From Theristus sp. LFF4_11 (taxonomy: Eukaryota > Nematoda > Chromadorea > Monhysterida > Xyalidae), in NCBI GenBank assembly GCA_030248135.1, contig JASANC010005440.1:62001-126000 (forward strand): a stretch of DNA of 64,000 nt, given 5' to 3'. The notes under the pieces were generated by a model. It saw only the letters and a list, made by a program, of their open reading frames with translations, made no database searches and was not told the origin of the DNA. Positions 10,301 to 20,200 of this stretch are shown one piece after another (positions within the stretch are counted from its first letter, which is position 1; each line of letters opens with the position of its first letter). Position numbers and translations under genes: made by a program.

Positions 10301-13300
10301 AGTGAGTTTCACCGGCTTTTTTTTCGTTTCAGAAAACCTATCACTTCACCGAAAACCTGGAGGTGTTGCTTCGTCGGGCGATACAGAAATTTCCGTACCT
10401 CGATTCGGTGCTGTTTCAGACGATTGTGAAACAGCTGGCCGACACGCCGCTGGTGAGTTTGCTCGATGCGTTTGCAGACGTCGAAACGAAAAACTCACTT
10501 CATGCTTCACGCGGCGATTCAAAATTGCTTAAGTGACGCAATCGAATCTCGCTAAAACGACACGGGTTACTTCACCGATGTTGAATTCATGAACGCATGA
10601 AACTGGCTGCTACACCCGCTTATGCGGTGCATTCAGCTGCAGAACCGTCCGTGACTGTGCACGCATATCACATTGCGTAGCTGGTCAGCTCTGATCATCA
10701 TCCCAGCTCCCAAGGACGCACATCCAATCATCATTAATTCGTCCCTCGTTTCAAGGGCAATCAACCATCGTCGATGAACGTCATCAATCAAGTGATACTC
10801 GGCCATCGACAGGTGATCGACGGCTCGTTCTGCGGCGCCTGCGGGGAGCCGAAGGCGAAGAAGCGATGCGGCTCGTGTAGATTGGTCAGTGGGTTTTTTT
10901 GCGATACAAATTAAGTGAATTCCAAATTATGTGGAACTCGCTGATTGGTTGCTTTTTACATTGAGTCTCACTTTGGATTGGTAAAAAACCGTGTTTTTTC
11001 GAATCGGCGCAAAAAATGGACCGTTCTTACGGTAGAAAATGAGAACCAGACCCCATAATTCAAGAGCGACCAAAACTCGAGCCACTCAAAAAGTAAAAAT
11101 TTTCAAAGCACAACAACAATTCCTGTTTTTCCACTATTTCACAGGAGAACTACTGCTGCGCGTACTGTCAAAAATTGCACTGGGTCGCAGCGCACAAGCG
11201 CTGGTGTGCCGAGTTGAAGGCCATTCACGATGACGCACAACGACGCAAGGCTGAAATGCAACAACAACGGAACGAAGAGGAACAGCAACCGATGAATGAG
11301 TAGGTTGTGGCTTAGTTGTACTTGGTCAAAAGGGGCGCCTAATTGATGAGACCGTCCTTCTTCTGCATCTGATGTGGATTCACAGGGTTTGTCATTTGAT
11401 TGGGTGCAGGGCCACCGCACAGCCAATCTCGTTTGAATGTGCAATCGTGTTCTTGTTTTTTTTTTCATTATTTCGCCGTCATGTAGTTGAGAATTTTGTT
11501 TCATATTTCACATCTAATGTGTTTGTTTAATGTATTTGTATTTATTTTTATTTTTCTATTTCTCTCAATTTGTCTCATAAACTGCAACCATGCCTTTTCC
11601 ACCGCCTTGGAAGCTTTTCCATAATGTGTTTGTATCACGCAGCACTGACTTATCATCAGCCAACAAGCGTGCAATTAAGCTGAGAAACGTGCTGAAATGC
11701 CAGCTGACCGCATGGTTTATGAAATGTTTATACTTTATGAGATAAATGTTAAAAATACATGAGATGTTTATCCAAGACTGTTGAGGAGCCTCGTTTATGC
11801 TATATCATGCGGATGCGCGAGCGAGCGTCAGCGAGCGGACAGCGCATCACGCATTATATGAGCCGTTTTCCCCTCGCGCGCGTTTTTCAAACTTTCTCGC
11901 TGCCCTGCAGCGAGCATAGTATAAGCCACAAACTTGGTTCTGTGCACACGAAACGAACACCCAAAGTTGTGCTTGGAGCCGCGAAAAAATTTTCATCGGA
12001 CGATTTTTCATACGCTCTAGACACGAAAAACCTATTCTGAAAATCGTGTTACTTCTTTCTCTTTCTATTTTTTTTTCTGGTATGTAATCAACATGTGTGC
12101 GCCCTTTCAGTTTTTACCTGCGACACTTTCACAGTCGAACAAAAATGTTTCCTGGGGTAATTCCATACGGAGATTTTGAAAATTGGGTTAATTTTTTACC
12201 CAGACCCTGTTTTTGGGTAAAAATTGGGCATTTTTAAAAGTTCGCACGGTTTTCACCTGGTTCTAAGTGTGCGCCCTTTCAATTTTTACCTGCGACACTT
12301 TCACAGTCGAAAAAAAATGTTTCCTGGGGTAATTCCATCCGGAGATTTTGAAAATTAAATTAATTTTTTACCCAGACCTTGTTTTGGGTTAAAAATTGGG
12401 CATTTTTAAAAGTTCGCAGGGTTTTCACCTGGTTTTAAGTGTGCGCCCTTTCAATTTTTACCTGCGACACTTTCACAGTCGAACAAAAATGTTTCCTGGG
12501 GTAATTTCATCCGTAGATTGTGAAAAAAAAATTTGCCCGGGCATTTTTTTTGTCAAAATTGTGCATTTTTTACAGTTCGTAGCATTTCGACTGGGTATCA
12601 GCTTTTCACTCTTACAAATTTTGTCTGAGCTGCGAAAAATAATAGGAAAAAGGTCTAGTCCGTAGGAATTCAATGCGCTGATCACGGATTTTGGGTTAGT
12701 TTTCTTACGTGAGCAACTTTAGATGCTGAATCGTGACGATTTCGAGCGAATCGGCCGTGGAAATTGGCGAAGTCGGTCTAGAAACGAAAAACAAGAAAAG
12801 AGTGTTTTCCAGGGTAATTCAATGCGCTGATCACGGATTTTGGGTTAGTTTTCTTACGTGAGCAACTTTAGATGCTGAATCGTGACGATTTCGGGCGAAT
12901 CGGCCGTGGAAATTGGCGAAATCGGTCCAGAAACGAAAAACAAGAAAAGGGTGTTTTCCAGGGTAATTCAATGCGCTGATCACGGATTTTGGGTTAGTTT
13001 TTTTTACGTGACCAACTTTAGATGCTGAATCGTGACGATTTCGGGCGAATCGGCCGTGGAAATTGGCGAAATCGGTCTAGAAACGAAAAACAAGAAAATG
13101 GTGTTTTCCAGGGTAATTCAATGCGCTGATCACGGATTTTGGGTTAGTTTTCTTACGTGAGCAACTTTAGATGCTGAATCGTGACGATTTCGGGCGAATC
13201 GGCCGTGGAAATTGGCGAAATCGGTCCAGAAACGAAAAACAAGAAAAGGGTGTTTTCCAGGGTAATTCAATGCGCTGATCACGGATTTTGGGTTAGTTTT

Positions 13301-16300
13301 TTTTACGTGACCAACTTTGGATGCTGAATCGTGACGATTTCGGGCGAATCGGCCGTGTAAATTGGCGAAATCGGTCTAGAAACGAAAAACAAGAAAATGG
13401 TGTTTTTCAGGGTAATTCAATGCGCTGATCACGGATTTTGAGTTAGTTTTTTATGTGAGCAACTTTAGATGCTGAATCGTGACGATTTCGGGCGAATCGG
13501 CCGTGGAAATTGGCGACATCGGTCTAGAAACGAAAAACAAGAAAAGAGTGTTTTCCAGGGTAGTTCAATGCGCTGATCACGGATTTTGGGTTAGTTTTCT
13601 TACGTGAGCAACTCTAGATACTGAATCGTGACGATTTCGGGCGAATCGGCCGTCGAAATTGGCGAAATCGGTCCAGAAATGAAAAACAAGAAAACTATGT
13701 TTTCCAGGGTAATTCAATGCGCTGATCACGGATTTTGGGTTAGTTTTCTTACGTGAGCAACTCTAGATACTGAATCGTGACGATTTCGGGCGAATCGGCC
13801 GTCGAAATTGGCGAAATCGGTCCAGAAATGAAAAACAAGAAAACTATGTTTTCCAGTGTAATTCAATGCGCTGATCACGGATTTTGGGTTAGTTTTCTTA
13901 TGTGAGCAACTCTAGATACCGAATCGTGACGATTTCGGGCGAATCGGCCGTCGAAATTGGCGAAATCGGTCCAGAAACGAAAAACAAGAAAAGGGTGTTT
14001 TCCAGGGTAATTCAATGCGCTGACCACGGATTTTGGGTTAGTTTTCTTACGTGAGCAACTCTAGATACTGAATCGTGACAATTTCGGGCGAATCGGCCGT
14101 CGAAATTGGCGAAATCGGTCCAGAAACGAAAAACAAGAAAAGGGTGTTTTCCAGGGTAATTCAATGCACTGATCACGGATATTGGGTTAGTTTTCTTACG
14201 TGAGCAACTCTAGATGCTGAATCGTGACGATTTCGAGCGAATCGGCCGTGGAAATTGGCGAAATCGGTCCAGAAATGAAAAACAAGAAAACTATGTTTTC
14301 CAGTGCAATTCAATGCGCTGATCACGGATTTTGGGTTAGTTTTCTTATGTGAGCAACTCTAGATACCGAATCGTGACGATTTCGGGCGAATCGGCCGTCG
14401 AAATTGGCGAAATCGGTCCAGAAACGAAAAACAAGAAAAGGGTGTTTTCCAGGGTAATTCAATGCGCTGACCACGGATTTTGGGTTAGTTTTCTTACGTG
14501 AGCAACTCTAGATACTGAATTGTGACAATTTCGGGCGAATCGGCCGTGGAAATTGGTCCAAAAATGAAAAACAAGAAAACTGTGTTTTCCAAGGTAATTC
14601 AATGCGCTGATAACAGATTTTGGGTTAGTTTTCTTACGTGAGCAACTTTAGTTACCGAATCGTGACGATTTCGGGCGAATCGGCCGTAGAATTTAGTAAA
14701 ACCGGTCCAGAAATGAAAAACAAGAAAACTGTGTTTTCCAGGGTAATTCAATGCGCCGATCACGGTTTTTGGATCAGTTTTCTTATGTGAGCAATTCTAG
14801 GTACTGAATCGTGACGATTTTGGGCGAATCGGCCGTAGAAATAGCATAGGCGAAATTGGCCTAAAAAACGAAAAATGAAAAACCTGAGTTGTCCGGGGTT
14901 TAGAAGAATGTGTGACCAACGTATTGTGATTTTGGTCCGACCTTCGGGGCTTATGTAAAAGTCAGAATATTATCTAAAAATGCGGGAGACGCATATAAAA
15001 GGAGGAATATGGCCTTGTGTAAGCAGTGAAAGACTTGGCTCGACAACGCTTTTCAAGTCTCTGATGTGGTACACACGGATACAAGTACATAAGGGTCATA
15101 TTTTTGCGCCGTTTATTCTTTATTTCCGTTGCCAGTGGCAACCCTCGTACATTGTAGACAAATAAACTTTCACATTTGCTTTATTTCTAGCATTTAGCGA
15201 CCACTAAAACCACTAAAATAACCATCAGACTTTAGATCGCTGACACTGGTTTGCACAAAGTGTATCGCAGAGGCGTTGGGGAACGCAAGGTCTCCTTCTG
15301 TGGCAATGACTCACCGGTTTATGCTGTCACAAGAGTTTGGTAAAAAGGGTGAAAATCAACGGAAGACAACACTTTTTGCACTGGTGCTGCTGTATGCACT
15401 GCGGTGCGTACGTTAGCAACAACAACAATTGTCACCCTCGTGGCCTGGTGGTAGTGCGTTAGACTACAGTCTGTGCGCTCGGGGGATCGAGCCCCGCCGA
15501 GGGGTATGTAGGCACTTAATGACAGAGAAAACTCGATGGGCGCCCTACTCAATGGCGTTCTGTACGCTTCTCTGGGTTAGCCCTGGCTAAAAACATCGCC
15601 TAAAAATCCCAACAAAACAACAACAACAACAACAACGATAAAGCTACATGCAGCAATATTTTGCAATTTCTGATGTTTCTGCTTTTGCACAGAATTTACA
15701 GAATTTCGCACATGGTGTGATTTTAGACCAAACTGAAGAGGACAACTGAAAAATAACTTCAAAGTTTTTACGCTTTTCAGCAAGCTTTTAAACAACAAAC
15801 GCGGCGCAAAAATATAACTCTTATGTACTTGTATCCGTGTGTACCACATCAGAGACTTGAAAAGCGTTGTCGAGCCAAGTCTTTCACTGCTTACACAAGG
15901 CCATATTCCTCCTTTTATATGCGTCTCCCGCATTTTTAGATAATATAGATAAAACATGGAGTTGTAAAATTGCTGCAGTGCAGATAAGCGGAATCATGCT
16001 AGCGATTTTCACTCGGTGCTTTAAACCATGCTGTTAATTGTGTCAGAATCTAAAAGCCATGGTTGAAGATATGTAAGATTGTGTGTTCTAGTGAACCACT
16101 CGGCTCATAAGTCATGCATGTCTAAATGAGTCTGAGATGATTATGTGCCATGAGACTATAAAGATGGCTTATGCGTTGTTAAAATGTTTAAGTTGGGACG
16201 GTATTTAAAATGTTTTCAAAACACCTACCTATAAGGTGTACTGTCAGCTCTTAACGTAAATACATGGGTGTGCGTGATGTAATGGGGACTGATATTTTTA

Positions 16301-16448
16301 CAGCCACGAACTTTTGAACTAAATTTGTACATTTTCCAGTGAGACGAACGGAGCGACAACAGAACCAAAAACGAACGGCTGCGAAAAAATAGCCGAAAAA
16401 ATGGAACCTCTACAACTGGCCGATGTTGATGTTGGACTAACGAATTGA
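7342..16448 (+). CDS. ANKMY2: ANKMY2-type ankyrin repeat and MYND finger protein
   Basis: Exons: 7342-7402, 7660-7730, 8069-8207, 8479-8577, 8933-9093, 9487-9597, 9984-10130, 10333-10452, 10756-10884, 11145-11299, 16340-16448 (1302 nt, 433 aa; human is about 440). In vertebrates ANKMY2 acts in ciliary/hedgehog trafficking of adenylyl cyclases (family knowledge). Ankyrin repeats cover about residues 44-155 (GTTLLMQSAFKGS, LGADVNAN, HGYTALMFATLSG, NIGKTASEMAAFIG, QHQCVSVINNF). A MYND zinc finger lies at 329-367 with Cys329/332/341/344/350/354, His363 and Cys367. The C-terminal tail is charged and Gln/Glu-rich. The donor at 11300 (GTAGGT) and acceptor at 16338-16339 are phase-matched and give a 35-codon final exon. 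Reading through the donor meets TAG at 11301-11303 and would give a 398-aa product, so that end is an alternative. A possible polyadenylation signal is at 16950. The first ATG after the TE block was chosen. Confidence 0.88.
8215..8283. repeat. Hairpin MITE family A (GGCATTCATGAAGC), in ANKMY2 intron 3
   Basis: Near-palindrome of about 70 bp: GGCATTCATGAAACAG on the left, CTTCTTCATGAATGCGCC on the right, with a GTGACCGCGTAGG/TATGCGTCAC centre. Related copies are at 49875-49948, 56085-56189, 56283-56361, 56802-56885, 57535-57605 and 58176-58269. Confidence 0.7.
9157..9321. repeat. Foldback MITE family B (CAGTC...CAGCTGATTGG), in ANKMY2 intron 5
   Basis: Imperfect inverted repeat of about 165 bp whose arms carry GTCGAACTCTAAATTATAGG and CAGCTGATTGGTTGG; the right end reads AGAGTTAGACTG followed by TA. 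Other copies are at about 22996-23161, 50291-50441 and 50895-51050, with fragments near 10920, 20705, 27845 and 47970. The CAGTC end next to TA suggests a Tc1/mariner-type MITE. Confidence 0.65.
10490..10690. repeat. Dispersed repeat family C (about 200 bp), in ANKMY2 intron 8
   Basis: It shares landmarks with copies at about 19458-19660, 24348-24512, 35025-35215 and 47447-47560: CAGACGT.GAAA near one end, GGCGATTCAAA..GC.TAAGTGAC in the middle, and a cytosine/adenine-rich arm around ATGCGGTGCATTCAGC.GCAGAACC. It is degenerate and recognised only by comparing copies. Confidence 0.5.
12095..12605. repeat. Tandem triplicate, period about 172 bp
   Basis: Three copies start at TGTGCGCCCTTTCA (12095, 12268, 12440). 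Each continues with TTTTTACCTGCGACACTTTC, CAAAAATGTTTCCTGGGGTAAT and a poorly conserved A/T-rich end. The third copy diverges toward 12600 and is followed directly by the 149-bp array. The phrase CCTGGGGTAATTCCAT resembles the satellite's TCCAGGGTAATTCAAT. Confidence 0.85.
12661..14905. repeat. Satellite array, period about 149 bp, about 15 copies
   Basis: Units recur at about 12672, 12821, 12970, 13120, 13269, 13419, 13568, 13717, 13866, 14015, 14164, 14312, 14460, 14602 and 14750. The core contains AATGCGCTGATCACGG, GGGTTAGTTTTCTTACGTGA, TCGTGACGATTTCGGGCGAA and GAAACGAAAAACAAGAAAA. The first units are very similar; the last four carry more changes and one deletion (around 14550). Shared variants (CTCTAGATACTGAATC against CTTTAGATGCTGAATC) define higher-order subgroups. 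Confidence 0.92.
14967..15946. repeat. 145-bp inverted repeat flanking a 690-bp spacer (foldback element)
   Basis: The left arm (14967-15111) starts ATATTATCTAAAAATGCGGG and ends TTTTGCGCCG. The right arm (15802-15946) is its reverse complement with only a few differences. The spacer contains a tRNA-derived SINE and unremarkable sequence. The arms encode the same short open frame on opposite strands, which I treat as a by-product of the repeat. Transposon ends are likely but no target duplication was seen. Confidence 0.8.
15433..15636 (+). mobile_element. tRNA-derived SINE with (AAC)n tail
   Basis: The head has an A-box-like stretch (GTGGCCTGGTGGTAGTGCG) and a B-box-like stretch (GGGGATCGAGCCCC). 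The first and last bases of the tRNA-like part, CCCTCG and CGAGGGG, can pair. A body of about 110 bp follows, then an AACAACAACAAC tail ending at 15636. The anticodon arm is degenerate, so this is not a functional tRNA. It lies within the 145-bp inverted repeat. Confidence 0.65.
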
Positions 16449-17274
16449 ATATATTGAACTGGGAATTTCTGAAATTTTGTTGTGCTGTTTTATTTTTCAT
16501 GCTGATCATAAACTGATTGCTTCATTTGGAACTTGCAGCTTGCCCACAGAAACGTGAAGCTGCATTTTGTTCTTCTATGGTTTATTCAGCTGATATTTCG
16601 TGTTGTTGCCTCAGAAATGTTGTTTATCATATTTGAATAATTGTTGGCTTTCCACGGATTTTAGTGTTCTTTTGAATATGCTTTATGTTTTCTGAAATCA
16701 CTCGATGAGTTTAATCAATAACTTTCGTTCAAAACTGTTTAAACGGTGTTTTGACGTTTTGTTAACGTCGTGTGCTCATGTCAGTGAATCTTGTCATTTT
16801 TTGTCGATTTTGTTGATTTTTCCTCAATGTGATTTGTCGATGTCCATGTATGTTTATACAAAAGATTTAATCAGACATTTATCACCGGGTATATGTTATA
16901 TTGTCGTGAACGATTTGATGTTGTCGTTGTCAATCTTGTGAAATCGGTGAATAAAATTTAACAGCTGTCATCAGCACATCGTCGAAAGTGTACTTTCAAC
17001 CGGATTGAATGCAGTATCAATCGGAAATCTGCGATTATCTTTGGTATTACAATCAGTGACACTTCCTTAGCTCATGTTACATTGCGTTTTGTTTCGACCG
17101 AAGCAGTACAACGAAATTTGAACACTTCTTAATTCTTTGACAAAACGTGTGTTTAAAATTTGGTGCGACCTTTCAGATTTGCCCAGGCCTTCGGTGGTGG
17201 CGACCTTTATGTGCGTGCCAAAGACCATTCTAAAACTCCGCACTGTTCTTCAATCAACCACGAACCGCCTGAAA
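16449..17274 (+). other. ANKMY2 3' UTR and PRMT7 upstream region
   Basis: AT-rich with no supported gene. AATAAA at 16950-16955 is a plausible polyadenylation signal for ANKMY2. An in-frame extension of PRMT7 exon 1 is open from an ATG at 17137, but the sequence before 17275 does not look conserved. Confidence 0.45.
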
Positions 17275-20200
17275 ATGGCGTTAAGCACCGCAAGTATCAG
17301 TCGGAGTAGTCCACCGGGGTCGGTTTTCTTGCAACGCGTCAACCCTGTAACGGGCGTCTGCGAATGGGCGGTGGAAACGGTGGACTATGATTTCACGCAG
17401 GAGACTGCGAGGTGGGGCACGGTTTTGTTCGAGTTTTTTGGTGAAGTCCTGGAGCCAGTTTCATGAAAGCTCAATAGTCCAATTGTGCTACACCACCGAA
17501 CCCCTGAATGGAATACTGAAGCATCGTAGTTTCGTCTGAATGAAATAATGAACCATCGTAGTTTCGTTTTTCTATTAAACTGATTCACCAGCAATGTCTG
17601 CTCTTCAACGTGATGTGAAAAAAAACTGAAATTCGGTGATTTATGAATTTCTTCAGGTGCTCAGTGGTGTAGCACTATTGGACTGCCAAGTTTTATAAAA
17701 CTGGATTCAAGTCTGAGGACCATGCACAGTCGTTCGGTTTGCACGTTTCGGTTGGTGTGGTGGCCTAATCATGATTTTGTCATGGCCGTCTGAAACGTAC
17801 AGGCACCAGCGGTCGTTTGGTTGTGATTTTGTTGGTGAGTGCGGCAGCTGAAAACCCGTGTCACGTGTAAGGATTCTTTACCAATGTGTTCTGTCACCAA
17901 TCAGTGCGGCGTCCGGTTTCAGATCAGATAATTATGTTTCTGTTGTTCCTCATTTCAGGTCTGGTTATGCCGATATGTTGCATGATCATGAGCGGGTTGG
18001 TCGTTTTCTGTTTGTTTTTAGATTTTCGAAAATCAATCACCTCGTTTTGTTGTTGATTGAAGCAACCAAGTGCGCACAGTAACATTTCATAGATTCTCCA
18101 CTAAGTTCAGATTAGTTTCATTGTTTCGTGGTCAAACAGGTAGAAATTGCGCCATTTACCTATGCATTTCAAACATTCGATTCTAGCACGCTGATTGGTT
18201 GCATCAAGCTGATAGAACGAATCAGTTTAATGCAATTCGAATGCAGTTCAGCATAATTTTGCGTTTTCGTAATTTTTTTCAGAACATCTTGTTCGCCCGT
18301 GCCATCGAGCGTGTGGTTGCCGAGATGAAACGGAACGGGATGGAGCGTGTGCATGTGCTTGATATTGGCACGGGAACGGGTGAGTGTGCGTTTTGCTGAC
18401 TGGTTGCTCACCCGTGCCGAAAGTACCGAACTCCGCCGCCGACATTATTTCGAGCATTTGGACTTCTGAACGTCCCAGCTAGACAACACGCTGTGCAGTT
18501 GTTTATGTTATTGTTCTTGTTGTTGTCAGCGTTTCACGGTTGGCGAGTGTTGTAAAGCGCCATTCATGGAGGTTGAAGCGCGCGCGCGAGTCACGTTCGC
18601 TACGCATTCATGGAACAAAAATGTGCTAAAATGACGCCTGTGCTTTAGCGCACGCGAGTGCATGAATGCGCCTCAACTCATATGCAGCTCAGCGTTGTGG
18701 GCCAAAACCCGAAACGCGCTATCACCCCCAAAGACTGCCGCACGTTTCCTCGGTCTATACGAAATACGACACCCGGACCATGAACAACAAACTCGCGTCT
18801 GTAGCGCAGGTGTGGGGCTTTCGCCTACCGTTCTGTAGGTGGAAAGTTCGAACCTCGCCGCGGACAAGACACATAATGGAGAAACTAAAGTGACCAACAA
18901 GATCTAATGGTCTGCTCCCTCCAGAGCCGAGGGTAAATTGGGCTCCGGGGCAGTATTGCCCGCTTCCGCCGGAGTTTGGTACCTTAGGGTTTCCGGAACC
19001 GGCGCGCGAACAAATAATAAAAAAAATAAAAAAATAAAAAACTCCCAAAGACAACCCATCATCATCGCACAAGTACGACATTGACCCCTCCCCTGTTTTC
19101 TCGCGACAGGTCTCCTATCAATGGCGTCGATGCGAGCGGGTGCCGATCACGTGACCGCCATCGAGGTATTCGAGCCGATGGCGAAAGTGGCGGCGCAGAT
19201 TTTCGCAGCGAACGGCTTCACAACCGACCAAATCCATTTGATCAGCAGTCGGTCGACGGATTTGACGAATAGTAAGAAGGCTTGTGTCGCTTGGCATGGG
19301 TTCACTCTGTTTTGTTTGTCATTGTCCACCAGACGTTTTTGTTCAGCATACCTTGCCTCATCGACAAACGAAAAGCGGTCATGACGCACTAATATTCACT
19401 TCATTATTTGTTTGTTTGTTTTTCAGATTCACTCTGGTATTATCAATTTGTTAAGTTCTGCGACTGAATGCGTGTGCAGACGTAGAAAAGAAACTAGTTT
19501 CATTCAATCCTTATGTGGCAATTCAAAGTCGCCTAAGTGACTCTGTGTCCTATGTGTAGGGGACTCGCACCACTTTACCAATTTTGAATTCCCGCGTCCT
19601 GCATGAAACTGTTCACCTGTCTATACGCGCATTGAGTTGCGGAACCAAAATGAAAGATCATATATTGAATACTAAATCAAACTTCATTCTTGTTCAACAA
19701 CACCAAACTGCACAGGTGATTTGTCGGCGAAACCGAACGTCTGCATTGCTGAGGTGTTTGACACGGAGTTGATCGGTGAAGGCGCGCTGCGCACGTTCAA
19801 GGACGCACATCGAAATCTGTTGCAGGTTTCGCCAACTTTTCAGCGTCGGAATCACGAGTTTTGTCCAGTTTGAACTCCCAGTCTGAAGACTGAGCTGATT
19901 GCGCGTTGACTTGCTTTATCGCTCGTGTTTTTCTCCGTTTTTAGCGCAAATACACAAACACACAGGCAGCGTGTGCGGCGTCGTGTCTGTTTCTGTGCTG
20001 TCGCCCCCGGGGTTAAAAAAGGTGTACAAAGCCTTTCTGGCCTGTCTGTCGTATGTGTGCGCCTGTGTGTTTGTTTCTGGTGACTGGTCAACACAACTGC
20101 ATTGTAACAAAGTGCACTCTCTTCGAGAAAAACTATTCACGCCTCAAAACTATTTCATCACTTCGGTTTCGTCAATGCAGCCTGCCAGTAGAGTGATCCC

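Larger units (their letters stand above)
11300..16339 (+). other. 5-kb last intron of ANKMY2, repeat-laden
   Basis: From the GTAGGT donor to the TTTTCCAG acceptor there is no coding exon I can support. The intron holds a triplicated repeat of about 172 bp (12095-12605), the 149-bp satellite (12661-14905) and a 145-bp inverted repeat enclosing a SINE (14967-15946). The rest is plain AT-rich sequence. It is roughly ten times longer than the other introns of the gene. Confidence 0.7.

Noticed and set aside
12661..14905. Possible CRISPR-like array
   Set aside because: Units of about 149 bp are similar along their whole length with no unique spacers, and the host is a eukaryote; this is a satellite.
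15433..15510. A functional tRNA gene
   Set aside because: Acceptor bases pair and the boxes are visible, but the anticodon arm is degenerate and an (AAC)n tail follows a non-tRNA body.
14980..15957. Mirror open frames MRETHIKGGIWPCVSS on opposite strands
   Set aside because: They are the two arms of the 145-bp inverted repeat; no evidence of a gene.
16705..16941. 78-codon plus-strand frame upstream of PRMT7
   Set aside because: AT-rich, hydrophobic and without family resemblance; it lies where the ANKMY2 3' UTR is expected, just before AATAAA.
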